A stretch of 64,000 nt of DNA from Palsa-459 sp035937595 (GTDB lineage: Bacteria > Actinomycetota > Acidimicrobiia > Acidimicrobiales > RAAP-2): positions 1-64,000 of the forward strand of contig DASZHS010000051.1 of assembly GCA_035937595.1 (NCBI GenBank), written 5' to 3'. Shown here in pieces: positions 56,268-64,000 of the stretch. The notes under the pieces were generated by a model. It did no database searches, had not been told where the DNA came from, and saw nothing but the letters and a program-made list of their open reading frames with translations. Made by a program: the position numbers and the translations under genes. How positions within the stretch are numbered: position 1 is the first letter of the stretch; the number at the start of each line of letters is the position of its first letter.

Positions 56268-56920
56268 CCGGGCCCGCGACCACGCGGGTCTTCCTCGTCG
56301 ACGACCACGCGCTCATCCGCTCCGGCATCCGCGCGGAGCTCGCCGACGCGGTCACGATCGTCGGTGAGGCGGACGAGGTCGACGCGGCGATCGAGCTCAT
56401 CGTCGAGCGCCAACCCGACGTCGTCCTGCTCGACGTCCACATGCCCGGCGGTGGGGGCCTCGCGGTGCTCGAAGCCATCGGGAAGCGATGCCCCGACACG
56501 CGCTTCCTTGCCCTTTCGGTCTCGGACGCGGCAGAGGACGTCATCGCGCTGATCCGCGCGGGTGCGCGCGGCTACGTCACGAAGAACATCTCGGGGCCCG
56601 ACCTCATCGACGCCGTCCGCACGGTGGCGGACGGCGACGCCGTGTTCTCGCCACGGCTCGCCGGCTTCGTGCTCGACGCCTACACCGAGGGCGCGGCGCG
56701 GACGCTCGGGTCCGGCGACGACGAGCTCGACCAGCTCACCCCGAGGGAGCGCCAGGTGCTGCGGATGATCGCGCGCGGCTACACCTACAAGGAGATCGCA
56801 CGCGAGCTCGCGATCGCCACGAAGACCGTCGAGTCCCACGTCTCGGCCGTCCTGCGCAAGCTCCAGCTGTCGAATCGGCACCAGCTCACGAGCTGGGCGA
56901 ACGAGCGGCGGCTCGTGTAG
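56264..56920 (+). CDS. NarL/LuxR-family response regulator
   Basis: A 218-residue regulator. Its receiver domain has the acidic pair VDDH near residue 12, phosphoacceptor Asp57 in LLDVHMPG, a Ser in the LSVSD position and the Lys of YVTKN. A LuxR-type HTH (about 150-210) has LTPRERQVLRMIARGYTYK and TVESHVSAVLRKL. The ATG overlaps the kinase stop by 4 bases, making a clear cognate pair. Its targets are not visible, but the divergent PspC/LiaF-like operon is an obvious candidate. Confidence 0.92.
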   Translation: MTGPATTRVFLVDDHALIRSGIRAELADAVTIVGEADEVDAAIELIVERQPDVVLLDVHMPGGGGLAVLEAIGKRCPDTRFLALSVSDAAEDVIALIRAGARGYVTKNISGPDLIDAVRTVADGDAVFSPRLAGFVLDAYTEGAARTLGSGDDELDQLTPRERQVLRMIARGYTYKEIARELAIATKTVESHVSAVLRKLQLSNRHQLTSWANERRLV

Positions 56921-56927
56921 CGGACTG

Positions 56928-57914
56928 TCAGCCCAACGCCACCACGAAGGAGCGGTCCTCGAGGCGACCCATTGCGAAGGGGCCGTAGTAGCCCGAGAAC
57001 ATGGCCCGGGTGCGCTCGGCCCACGCGACGGCGTCGGGTGCCTGGGCACGGTGGAACACCTGGGCGATGCCGCGCTCGTAGACGCGGTACTCCGCCCACG
57101 CCCCCGGGAAGTCCTTCACGCACGCCACCTCGACGAAGGGGATGCCGCCGAGTCGCTGGCAGCGGTTGCGGTGCGTGTGGCCCGCGAGGTAGCAGACGAG
57201 CGACGGCCGGCGCCCGAGCACCTCGACGAGCCGTGCCGAGTCGGTCGCGGCGATCGCGAGGTACGCGTCGTGGTCGCGGCCGGGGATCCACACCGGGTGG
57301 TGCCCGAGGACGACCACGGGCTGGTCCGTGCTCGCGCCAAGCTCGTCGAGCCACTCGAGCTGGTCGTCGTCGACGAAGCCACCGACCTCGAAGGGCCGGG
57401 TCGTGTCGAGGAGGGCGAGCGTCACGCCGGCGAGCCGGCGCGCCTGCCAGGGCCAGGCGGCGAAGCCCTGGCCCCGGTAGGCGTCGTGGTTGCCGCGGAC
57501 GTGCAGGAGCCGGTCCCCGAACGCGCCGCCCCACACCTCCAAGAAACGGTCGTAGTCCCCGTCCTCGCCGTCGTTGGTGAGGTCGCCTTTGACCACGACC
57601 GCCGCCGGCTCGCAGGTGGCGACGTCGGCGACGACCGCGGTGCTCATCATCTCGGGGTACGGGGGCGCTCCCTCGGCAGCGCTGAACACCTCGTGGCCCG
57701 CGCCGTCGCCTAGCTGGCCGCACACGGTCTCGCCGAAGTGCACGTCGTTGCCCGTCGCGAACGTGCACAGGTGCTCACCGAGCGCCGGCATCGTCGTGCA
57801 CGCGACGCCGTCGAGCACGTAGTCGCGCGCCGGCGCGAGGCCCGAGACCCGCACGACACGGCCATCGACGAACAGCTCCGCGCCGTCGGGGGCGACCGCG
57901 ACGAGCTCGCGCAC
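56928..57914 (-). CDS. metallophosphoesterase (3',5'-cyclic-nucleotide-phosphodiesterase-like)
   Basis: A 328-residue calcineurin-like phosphoesterase. The metal-binding motifs are in order: GNDVHFG (DxH), VKGDLTNDG (GDxxxxG), HVRGNHDAY (GNHD), VLGHHPVW (GHHP) and LAGHTHRNRC (GHTH). An N-terminal beta-rich part of about 60 residues precedes the catalytic core. Homologues include CpdA-type cAMP phosphodiesterases and many of unknown substrate. GTG 57914 fits a leaderless transcript because TAGTGT sits 7 bases upstream; a longer frame to 57983 is possible. Confidence 0.85.
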   Translation of the reverse strand: MRELVAVAPDGAELFVDGRVVRVSGLAPARDYVLDGVACTTMPALGEHLCTFATGNDVHFGETVCGQLGDGAGHEVFSAAEGAPPYPEMMSTAVVADVATCEPAAVVVKGDLTNDGEDGDYDRFLEVWGGAFGDRLLHVRGNHDAYRGQGFAAWPWQARRLAGVTLALLDTTRPFEVGGFVDDDQLEWLDELGASTDQPVVVLGHHPVWIPGRDHDAYLAIAATDSARLVEVLGRRPSLVCYLAGHTHRNRCQRLGGIPFVEVACVKDFPGAWAEYRVYERGIAQVFHRAQAPDAVAWAERTRAMFSGYYGPFAMGRLEDRSFVVALG

Positions 57915-57921
57915 CGCGCCA

Positions 57922-57927
57922 ACACTA
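57922..57927 (-). promoter_or_regulatory. putative leaderless -10 element for the metallophosphoesterase
   Basis: TAGTGT on the minus strand, 7 bases before GTG 57914 with no ribosome-binding site between them, consistent with leaderless initiation. Confidence 0.45.
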
Positions 57928-58015
57928 CGCACCGACCGAACGGATCTGTTCGGCGCGCACGGGCGGGCCGGGCCGGCCGACACGCGCTCGTCACGTCCGC
58001 GGCGAGGCCCTGCAG

Positions 58016-58021
58016 TAGGTT
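58016..58021 (+). promoter_or_regulatory. putative -10 element for the GH3 gene
   Basis: TAGGTT lies 30 bases before GTG 58052, with AAGGAGGG between them. It fits the TANNNT pattern. Confidence 0.4.
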
Positions 58022-58051
58022 GCGGCTCGGCGGACCTCGAAGGAGGGCGGG

Positions 58052-60610
58052 GTGGGCACGAGGAGGACGCTCGGTCGCTTCGGGAGCGCCGCCGCCGCGA
58101 TGGCGATCGTGGCGAGCGCCACCGTCGTCGCGCAGGGCATGTCGTCCGCGCACGCGCCCGCGAACTTCTCGATCCCGACCTGCCGCGCCAGGCCCTGGAC
58201 CAACGCCGCCTTCCAGCGGACCTCGACGCCGCCGAAGCTCGCGGCCATGGTGCTGTCCTGCCTCAAGCTGCGCTACGCCGCGTCGTTCCGCCACGACGAG
58301 GTGGGCATCGTGGCGCTGAACGCCTTCGCGTGGTTCCAGAACGTCAACGAGTTCGGGCTCTCGTCGAGCGTGCAGAAGCAGCTCGCCTCGCTCGGCATGC
58401 CGCCGATCACCCTCGAGGACGGGCCTGGCGGGCTCATCACCCGGACCACCCCGAGCCCCACGCTCTTGCCCAACGAGCTCGCGCTCGGCGCCACGTTCGA
58501 CCCGGCCATGGCCACGAGGTACGGGACCGTGCTCGGCACCCAGGCCCACCAGATGGGCTACGACGGCGTCCAGGCGCCCGACCTCAACCTCGTGCGGGTG
58601 CCCGCCTGGGGCCGCGCGATGGAGTCCTTCGGCGAGTCGCCGGTCCTCGCCGGCGTGATGGGCGCGAACGAGGCCGCCGCGATCGCCGCACGCGGCGAGA
58701 TCCCGATCCTCAAGCACTTCGGGCCGTACTCCCAGGAGACCGACCGCCGCCTCGTCAACCAGGTCGTGACTGAGCGGGCCTACCAGGAGGTCTACATCCG
58801 CCCGTTCACCTTCGCGCTCCGAGCGCTGCTCCCTCAGCTCGAGGCGGGCGGCCATGCCGTCGGGATCATGTGCTCGTACGGCAACGTCAACGCGACGAAG
58901 GCCTGCCGCTCGAAGGAGCTCTCCTTCGAGCTCGGCGCGCTCGGCGTCAACGCGCTCGTGCGCAGCGATCTCGACGTGCACGTGAACCCGACCCAGCTGC
59001 TGCTCAACGGGGTGGACCTCATCAAGCCGATGGACGCGGTGCAGCTCGAGGGCGCGCTCAAGGAGCACGCCGTCGACACTGCCCTCGACGCCGCGGTGCT
59101 CGAGGTGTTTGCGACCCTGTTCGCCGACGGCAAGGTCAATGGGAAGGTGACCTCCGCGGTCCACCATCCGCTGTCTCGGATCAACTGGTACGTCGGCCAG
59201 CTCGACACCCAGCAGATCGAGGAGCGCGCCGCGGTGCTGCTCAAGGACCAGGGCGTCCTGCCGCTCGGCCGTGGCCCCGGGCGCGTCGCCGTCGTCGGCG
59301 ACGCCATCGTGCAGAACACGTGCCGGAACCTCGCGGCCGCCCTCGCGCACGCGCTCGCCACGGCGTCCACGTGCACGGACCCTCACCTCAAGCCCACCAA
59401 GTACGTCCTGTTCCAGCACGAGCCGGTCGCGCACAAGGGCGCGGAGCGGACCGTGACGTTCACCGCACCGGTGAGCGGCGCCTACGTGCTCTCGCTCACC
59501 ACGCTCGGCGGCACGACGCTCTCGATGGACGGCACGAACGTCATCGTCGCCCACGGGCTCGCCGAGTTCGCAGTGGAACGAACCGCGCTCGTCCGGCTGG
59601 TGAAGGGCACGCCGGTCACGTTCCACGTCGTGTGGCGCGGCGCCCCGCCGATGGCGTGGCTGGTGCAGGAGGCCCCCTACCTCGCGGCCACTGTTAGCGG
59701 GGTGCGCGGGGCCCGGGTGGCGATCGTCGTCGCCTACGACCAGCCGCGCGAGGGGATGGACCGCAGCTCGCTCAACCTGCCGAACGGCCAGGACGCGATC
59801 ATCTCGGCCGTGGCCCAGCGGGTGCCGACGATCGTCGTGCTCGCGACCTCGGGGGCGGTGGTGATGCCGTGGCTGAGCCAGGTCAAGGGCGTGCTCGAGG
59901 TGTGGAACCCGACCGGCGTGGTCCAGATCGATCGCACGCTCTCGGGCTTCGTCCCGGCGTACGCGTCGCTGCTCGACGGTCGGTCGGACCCGAGCGGACG
60001 GCTGCCCGTCACGTTCCCGGCCGCCCAGGCGACGAGCCCGATGGCCGACCAGGCGTTCTGGCCGGGGATCGCGGCCACGGTCAACCTCGGCCTCGCACCG
60101 GACGGCGGGGTCGGCATCGGCTACGACTGGTACCGCCAGGCCGGCTGGCCCGTCCTCTTCCCGTTCGGCTTCGGCCTCAGCTACACGACGTTCCAGCTCG
60201 GTGGCGGCACGGTGACCGACGGCCCCGCAGGGCTGCGGGCGTGGGTCGCCGTGCGCGACACGGGCGACGTCGCGGGCATCGAGCCCGTGCAGATCTACGC
60301 CGACTGGCCGAACGCCCTCGGCGAGCCCAAGACCCAGCTCGTCGGGTTCGGCACCGTGGCCTTCACGAAGGCCCAGGCGCAGGCCGGCGCCGTCGAGCAC
60401 GCGCTCATCACCATCTCGCCCGACGCGCTCTCGGTGTTCCAGGGCGGCTCGATGCACGTCGTCAAGGGCACCTACTGCCTCGAGGCCTCGACCTACGACG
60501 GCGACCCGCACAGCTGGACGACCGGGCCGATCACGCTGGCACCGGGCGCCGGCGGCACGGTGGCCGGGCCGACGGGCTCGCCGCTCAGTGCGGGGAGCTG
60601 CCCGTCCTGA
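58052..60610 (+). CDS. secreted glycoside hydrolase family 3 enzyme
   Basis: An 852-residue exported beta-glycosidase-like enzyme. The signal peptide is MGTRRTLGRFGSAAAAMAIV, ending near AHA at residue 35. The GH3 N-terminal barrel has LEDGPGGL, a KHFGPYSQETDR motif (KHFxxxxQExxR type) and the nucleophile-Asp region ALVRSDLDVHV near residue 306. The GH3 C-terminal domain carries a PA14-like insertion (about 460-530: VTFTAPVSGAYVLSLTTLGG), and a C-terminal Fn3-like segment is marked by LFPFGFGLSYTTF. Substrate is unknown; the family includes beta-glucosidases and beta-xylosidases. GTG start with an AAGGAGGG site. Confidence 0.87.
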   Translation: MGTRRTLGRFGSAAAAMAIVASATVVAQGMSSAHAPANFSIPTCRARPWTNAAFQRTSTPPKLAAMVLSCLKLRYAASFRHDEVGIVALNAFAWFQNVNEFGLSSSVQKQLASLGMPPITLEDGPGGLITRTTPSPTLLPNELALGATFDPAMATRYGTVLGTQAHQMGYDGVQAPDLNLVRVPAWGRAMESFGESPVLAGVMGANEAAAIAARGEIPILKHFGPYSQETDRRLVNQVVTERAYQEVYIRPFTFALRALLPQLEAGGHAVGIMCSYGNVNATKACRSKELSFELGALGVNALVRSDLDVHVNPTQLLLNGVDLIKPMDAVQLEGALKEHAVDTALDAAVLEVFATLFADGKVNGKVTSAVHHPLSRINWYVGQLDTQQIEERAAVLLKDQGVLPLGRGPGRVAVVGDAIVQNTCRNLAAALAHALATASTCTDPHLKPTKYVLFQHEPVAHKGAERTVTFTAPVSGAYVLSLTTLGGTTLSMDGTNVIVAHGLAEFAVERTALVRLVKGTPVTFHVVWRGAPPMAWLVQEAPYLAATVSGVRGARVAIVVAYDQPREGMDRSSLNLPNGQDAIISAVAQRVPTIVVLATSGAVVMPWLSQVKGVLEVWNPTGVVQIDRTLSGFVPAYASLLDGRSDPSGRLPVTFPAAQATSPMADQAFWPGIAATVNLGLAPDGGVGIGYDWYRQAGWPVLFPFGFGLSYTTFQLGGGTVTDGPAGLRAWVAVRDTGDVAGIEPVQIYADWPNALGEPKTQLVGFGTVAFTKAQAQAGAVEHALITISPDALSVFQGGSMHVVKGTYCLEASTYDGDPHSWTTGPITLAPGAGGTVAGPTGSPLSAGSCPS

Positions 60611-60645
60611 GCCCGCGACGCGAGCCGGCGTCGTCGAACGCGCCG

Positions 60646-60651
60646 TAGTCT
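60646..60651 (+). promoter_or_regulatory. putative leaderless -10 element
   Basis: TAGTCT lies 6 bases before GTG 60658 with no ribosome-binding site, consistent with a leaderless transcript for the small helical protein gene. Confidence 0.45.
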
Positions 60652-60657
60652 CGGCGC

Positions 60658-61107
60658 GTGCCCGAGCCGCTGACGCACCGTGCGCTCGCCGCCGAGGCGT
60701 TCAACGCGAGCTGGGCGCTGCTCGAGCGCGATCGCACCGACGACGAGGACCTCGAGCTCTTGGAGGACGCGCTCGCGTCGCGGCACCACTGGCGCGCCGT
60801 GGGCGGCCGCCAGCAGATCGCGATCTCGGACTGGATGGTGTCGCGATGCTTCGCCGAGCTCGGCCACGGCGGTCTGGCGCTGCGCTTCGCGTCCGCCGCG
60901 CTCCGCGCGCAACCCGACGACGCCCCGGCGTGGCTGCGCGCCTCGCTCCTCGAGGGGCTCGCCCGTGCCCACGCGGCGAACGGCGACCAGGCCGCCCGCG
61001 ACGCGGCCGTGGTGCGCGCCGCGACGGCGCTCGCCGAGGAGCGGGACCAAGAGGACCGCGAGCTCATCGCCGACCAGCTCGCCTCGGTGCCGCCGGCGCG
61101 GGGGTAG
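60658..61107 (+). CDS. small TPR-like helical protein of unknown function
   Basis: A 149-residue acidic, helix-rich protein with no named family. The segments ALLERDRTDDEDLELLEDALASRHHW, VSRCFAELGHGGLALRFASAAL and AWLRASLLEGLARAHAANGDQAARDAA have the alternating helix pattern and small-residue spacing of tetratricopeptide-like repeats. This suggests a protein-binding role. The GTG start lies next to a leaderless-type promoter. The serine hydrolase gene begins 28 bases after its stop, so the two may share a transcript. Confidence 0.65.
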   Translation: MPEPLTHRALAAEAFNASWALLERDRTDDEDLELLEDALASRHHWRAVGGRQQIAISDWMVSRCFAELGHGGLALRFASAALRAQPDDAPAWLRASLLEGLARAHAANGDQAARDAAVVRAATALAEERDQEDRELIADQLASVPPARG

Positions 61108-61135
61108 GGCACCGCAGCGCGGCAAGGATGAGGGG

Positions 61136-62290
61136 GTGGTCCTGCCCCCAACGGTCGACGGCCACGTCGACGTGCGGTTCGGCCAGGTGAAGGACGCGTT
61201 CGTCGAGAACTTCGTCCGGCACGACGAGCTCGGTGGCGGCGTCTGCGTCGTCGTCGACGGCCGCGTCGTCTGCGACCTGTGGGGCGGGCACCGCGACCTC
61301 GACGGCCGCCGTCGCTGGGCCCGCGACACCTTGGTCGACGTGTTCTCGGTCGGCAAGGCGCTCCTCGCCACGGCGGTGGCGCGACTCGTCGGGCAGGGTG
61401 CGCTCGACCTCGACGCACCCGTCGCGGCGGTCTGGCCCGAGTTCGCGGCGAACGGCAAGGACGCCGTCACGCTCCGCCAGCTGGTCTCCCACCGCGCGGG
61501 CGTGCCGGCGGTGCGCCACCGCCTGGCGCCCGGCGCCATGCTCGCGCCGTCGACGATGCGCGCGGCGCTCGCCGCCGAGGCGCCGTGGTGGGAGCCGGGC
61601 ACGGCCCACGGCTACCACGTCAACACCTACGGCTTCCTCGTGGGGGCCGTGATCGAGCGCGTCGTGGGCCGCTCCGTCGGTGCGTACCTGCGCGACGAGG
61701 TGTGCGCGCCGATCGGCGCGGACGTCCACGTCGGCCTCGCCGCGCCCGACCTCGACCGCGTGGCGGCGTTCCGCTGGCCGATGGCCCCGCCGCCGGAGGC
61801 CGACCCCGAGGGCCTCGAGGGGCTCGCGCTCATGCGGTACAACACCTACTGGAACCCCTCGGGGCTCTCGGGCGCCGGCGTCGTCAACACCGAGGCCTGG
61901 CGCACCGCCGAGCACCCGTCGACGAACGCGCACGCGACCGCCCGCGGCGTGGCCCGTCTCTACGCATCGCTCGTCGCCGGCGGGCGCCTCGACGGCTACG
62001 AGGTCGTCGACCGCGCCGTGCTCGATGCGGCGACGACCGAGGCCTCCTCGGGCGAGGACCTCGTCTTGGAGCGTCCGAGCCGCTTCGGCCTCGGCTTCCA
62101 GCTCACCATGCCCGAGCGCCCGATCGGACGGTCGCCGCGCGGCTTCGGGCACTTCGGGGCCGGTGGCGCACTGGGGTTCTGCGACCCCGACGCCGGGGTC
62201 GCCTTCGGGTACGTGACGAGCGACATGGGGCCGCGCTGGCAGAACCCGAGGAACCGCGCCCTCGTCGAGGCCGTGTTCGCCTCGCTCTGA
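61136..62290 (+). CDS. serine hydrolase, beta-lactamase class C/esterase family
   Basis: A 384-residue cytoplasmic-looking hydrolase with no signal peptide. It has the SxxK motif FSVGKALL (Ser71, Lys74), a Tyr motif GYHVNTYGF near residue 159 equivalent to YxN, and a C-terminal HFGAGGALGFCDP in the place of the third motif. It resembles EstB-type esterases, DD-peptidase-like proteins and LACTB homologues rather than true resistance enzymes, and nothing indicates a substrate. GTG 61136 follows GGATGAGGGG. Confidence 0.85.
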   Translation: MVLPPTVDGHVDVRFGQVKDAFVENFVRHDELGGGVCVVVDGRVVCDLWGGHRDLDGRRRWARDTLVDVFSVGKALLATAVARLVGQGALDLDAPVAAVWPEFAANGKDAVTLRQLVSHRAGVPAVRHRLAPGAMLAPSTMRAALAAEAPWWEPGTAHGYHVNTYGFLVGAVIERVVGRSVGAYLRDEVCAPIGADVHVGLAAPDLDRVAAFRWPMAPPPEADPEGLEGLALMRYNTYWNPSGLSGAGVVNTEAWRTAEHPSTNAHATARGVARLYASLVAGGRLDGYEVVDRAVLDAATTEASSGEDLVLERPSRFGLGFQLTMPERPIGRSPRGFGHFGAGGALGFCDPDAGVAFGYVTSDMGPRWQNPRNRALVEAVFASL

Positions 62291-62324
62291 GCGCCCGCCG
62301 CCCGACGCTCCTACCGGTGCGCGG

Positions 62325-62756
62325 TCAGCGAGCCGAGACGTACTCGAGCAGCTCCTTGCGGTCCCGCTCGAGCTGGTCGACCCGCGACTTCACGACGTCG
62401 CCGATCGAGACGATGCCGACGAGCCGCCCGGCCTCGACGACCGGGAGGTGCCGGATGCGCCGCTCGGTCATCCGCGACATGAGCGAGGTCACCTCGTCGT
62501 CCGGCGCGCTCGTCGTCACCGGCGTGGACATCTCGTCGGCGACCCGGCGGCCCAGCGCGCCGTCGCCGTGGGTGCCGAGGACCCGGACCACGTCGCGCTC
62601 GGAGATGATCCCGTCGACGGTGCCGGTCGTGCCCGTGACGACGAGCGCACCGATCCCGAGCCGGGTGAGCCGCTCGACCACGTCACGAATCGTGGCGTCC
62701 GCGGCGATCGTCTCCACGGCGTCGCCCTTGGTGGCGAGCAGGTCTCTGATCTTCAT
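62325..62756 (-). CDS. CBS-domain-pair protein
   Basis: A 143-residue protein made of two CBS motifs: AADATIRDVVERLTRLGIGALVV with GIISERDVVRVL, then DDEVTSLMSRMTERRIRHLPVV with GIVSIGDVV. The short C-terminal helix is DQLERDRKELLEYV. Stand-alone CBS pairs bind adenine nucleotides and often regulate partners or redox proteins. The ATG at 62756 has a GGAGGAGGC ribosome-binding site, and TACGAT upstream is a candidate -10. It is divergent from the EF-G-like gene. Confidence 0.9.
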   Translation of the reverse strand: MKIRDLLATKGDAVETIAADATIRDVVERLTRLGIGALVVTGTTGTVDGIISERDVVRVLGTHGDGALGRRVADEMSTPVTTSAPDDEVTSLMSRMTERRIRHLPVVEAGRLVGIVSIGDVVKSRVDQLERDRKELLEYVSAR

Positions 62757-62810
62757 GGCGCCTCCTCCGAGGCCCCAGGACCGCCACCCGGCCCGATGGA
62801 CCTCGACCAG

Positions 62811-62816
62811 ATCGTA
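62811..62816 (-). promoter_or_regulatory. putative -10 element for the CBS protein gene
   Basis: TACGAT on the minus strand, about 54 bases before the CBS gene ATG. It lies in the 148-base divergent region shared with the EF-G-like gene. Confidence 0.35.
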
Positions 62817-62864
62817 GGCCCCATCGCTCCGAAGCTGCCCAGGGCCCCTCCGGGCCGTCGGCGG

Positions 62865-62870
62865 TACCCT
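62865..62870 (+). promoter_or_regulatory. putative -10 element for the EF-G-like gene
   Basis: TACCCT lies 34 bases before ATG 62905, with GAGGTGGAC just before the start codon. Confidence 0.4.
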
Positions 62871-62904
62871 CATGGGCTCGGAGCTCCAGCGAATCGAGGT
62901 GGAC

Positions 62905-64000
62905 ATGGCCCTAGCCGCCGTCACCACGCACCGGACCAGGACCGTTGCGCTTGTCGGGCATGCCGGCGCCGGAAAGACGACGCTCATCGAGCGACTGCTC
63001 GCGACGACCGGGGCGATCCCGAGGGCCGGCTCGGTCCTCGAGGGCACGACGGTGTGCGACACCGAGCCCGAGGAGGTCGCCCGCCGCCACTCGCTGTCGA
63101 TGACGATCGCCCCCATCACGCTCGGCGAGGAGCGGATCGACCTGATCGACACCCCCGGGGTCGCCGACTTCGTCGTCGAGGTGGAGCGCGCGCTCGCCGT
63201 CGCTGACGTCGCGGTCATCGTCGTGAGCGCGACCGACGGGGTCGAGGTCCAGACCGAGGTGGTCTGGCGCCTCGCCGGGCGCGAGGGCATCCCCCGCGTG
63301 ATCGTCGTGACCAAGCTCGACCGCGAGGGCGCGCGGTACGAGCCGGTGCTCGCGTCCCTGCGCGACACCTTCGGCAAGGGCGTGGCGCCCGTCGAGCTCC
63401 CGATCGGCGAGGGCCCCGCGTTCCGAGGCGTGGCCGACCTGCTCGCCGACGCGGCGATCACCTACGACGGGGGCGCGCCGAAGACCGAGCCCGTGCCGGA
63501 CGAGATCGCAGAGGAAGAGCACCGGGTGCGCGAGCAGCTCGTCGAGGGCATCGTGCTCGCCGACGACGATCTCACGGCGCGCTACCTCGAGGGCGACGCG
63601 CTCTCGATGGAGGAGCTCGAGGCCGCGCTCAGCATCGGGCTCGCCGACGGCTCGGTCGTCCCGGTCGTCTGCGTCTCGGGCGAGACCGGCATCGGCGTGG
63701 ACCGGCTCGCGTCGCTGCTGAGCGAGCTCTCCCCGAGCCGCGGCGTGCAGGGCACGCGCGGTGGCGAGATGCTGGAGCTGCCGCGCGACCCGGCGGGGCC
63801 GCCGGTCCTGCGCGCCTTCAAGACCGTGCTCGATCCCTTCGTCGGGCGGATCACCTGGCTCGAGGTCATCTCGGGCACCGTGCGTCCCGACGACACGCTC
63901 GTCAACTCTCGCTCGCGCACCGACGAGCGGCTCCGCTCCCTCCAGGTGCCGAGGGGCAAGGAGCTCGTGGCCGTGGCCGAGGTGACCGCGGGCGACCTCG
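62905..64000 (+). CDS. elongation factor G-like GTPase, N-terminal part (cut by window edge)
   Basis: Begins with a translational GTPase domain. Elements seen are the P-loop VALVGHAGAGKTTL (G1), a switch-I Thr region TTVCDTEPEE, DTPG (G3) in LIDTPGVADFV, and TKLD (G4, in place of NKMD). A domain II start, GPPVLRAFKTVLDPFVGRITW, follows near residue 295. The sequence matches the shorter FusA2/EF-G-like group of actinobacteria more than canonical EF-G, whose switch sequences differ. About 365 residues are visible and the frame is still open at the window end. It has its own promoter-like TACCCT and is not with ribosomal-protein genes. Confidence 0.85.
   Translation, partial: MALAAVTTHRTRTVALVGHAGAGKTTLIERLLATTGAIPRAGSVLEGTTVCDTEPEEVARRHSLSMTIAPITLGEERIDLIDTPGVADFVVEVERALAVADVAVIVVSATDGVEVQTEVVWRLAGREGIPRVIVVTKLDREGARYEPVLASLRDTFGKGVAPVELPIGEGPAFRGVADLLADAAITYDGGAPKTEPVPDEIAEEEHRVREQLVEGIVLADDDLTARYLEGDALSMEELEAALSIGLADGSVVPVVCVSGETGIGVDRLASLLSELSPSRGVQGTRGGEMLELPRDPAGPPVLRAFKTVLDPFVGRITWLEVISGTVRPDDTLVNSRSRTDERLRSLQVPRGKELVAVAEVTAGDL

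Noticed and set aside
57710..60511. A 933-codon minus-strand frame opposite the GH3 gene
   Set aside because: It is antisense to a complete GH3 enzyme with a signal peptide, and its residue composition is typical of GC-rich shadow frames.

Overview
The window is very GC-rich, gene-dense DNA in which long open frames appear on both strands. The gene families point to a monoderm actinobacterium: a polyphosphate glucokinase, a MarP-type membrane protease, a mycobacterial Rv1354c/Rv1355c-type cyclic-di-GMP neighbourhood, PspC-linked signalling, and several TANNNT-type -10 elements. A full type IV pilus set in such a genome suggests the class Acidimicrobiia. That placement is an inference, not a measurement.

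Layout. 1-4344 (minus strand) is a central-carbon operon, ppgK-pgi-gnd-pgl-rpiA, whose genes mostly overlap by a few bases. 4409-5116 is a DUF429 gene. 5123-24085 (minus) is a type IV pilus locus read as pilB, pilC, a PilW-like prepilin, a giant 3,596-residue modular prepilin with 33 tandem fibronectin-like modules, a PilX-like protein, two nearly identical major pilins each with its own hairpin terminator, and pilT. 24473-25639 is a secreted seven-repeat protein. 25987-30003 holds an OmpR-type regulator, a hybrid histidine kinase and the prepilin peptidase pilD. 30072-38086 is a cyclic-di-GMP island: an EAL protein lacking one catalytic residue, a three-domain fusion (acyltransferase-like, E1/ThiF, nitroreductase), a GAF-GGDEF-EAL protein whose 5' end contains an in-frame TAG, a GGDEF protein and a coupled unknown protein. 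38261-41113 is a large cyclase-like/ATPase/TPR protein with a decayed cyclase domain.

41341-53494 is mostly ordinary metabolism: a PhzF-like enzyme, tRNA-Ser(CGA), a Baeyer-Villiger-type monooxygenase, gabT, a metallo-beta-lactamase-fold hydrolase, a MarP-like protease, a Cys-pair lipoprotein, an aldehyde-dehydrogenase-family protein, a DUF2510 membrane protein, a nitrobindin-like barrel, an acyl-CoA dehydrogenase and a SnoaL-like protein. 53619-56920 is a divergent PspC/LiaF-like and PspC-kinase/LuxR-regulator envelope-stress module. 56928-64000 holds a metallophosphoesterase, a secreted GH3 enzyme, a small helical protein, a serine beta-lactamase-like hydrolase, a CBS-pair protein and the start of an EF-G-like GTPase.

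The most interesting theme is a pilus that appears to be controlled by cyclic-di-GMP. PilB carries an exact MshEN-type c-di-GMP-binding motif. The c-di-GMP enzymes lie beside pilD, and the pilus is predicted to carry a giant modular pilin at its tip. The acyltransferase/E1/nitroreductase fusion inside the c-di-GMP island is the best candidate for an undescribed small-molecule or modification pathway.
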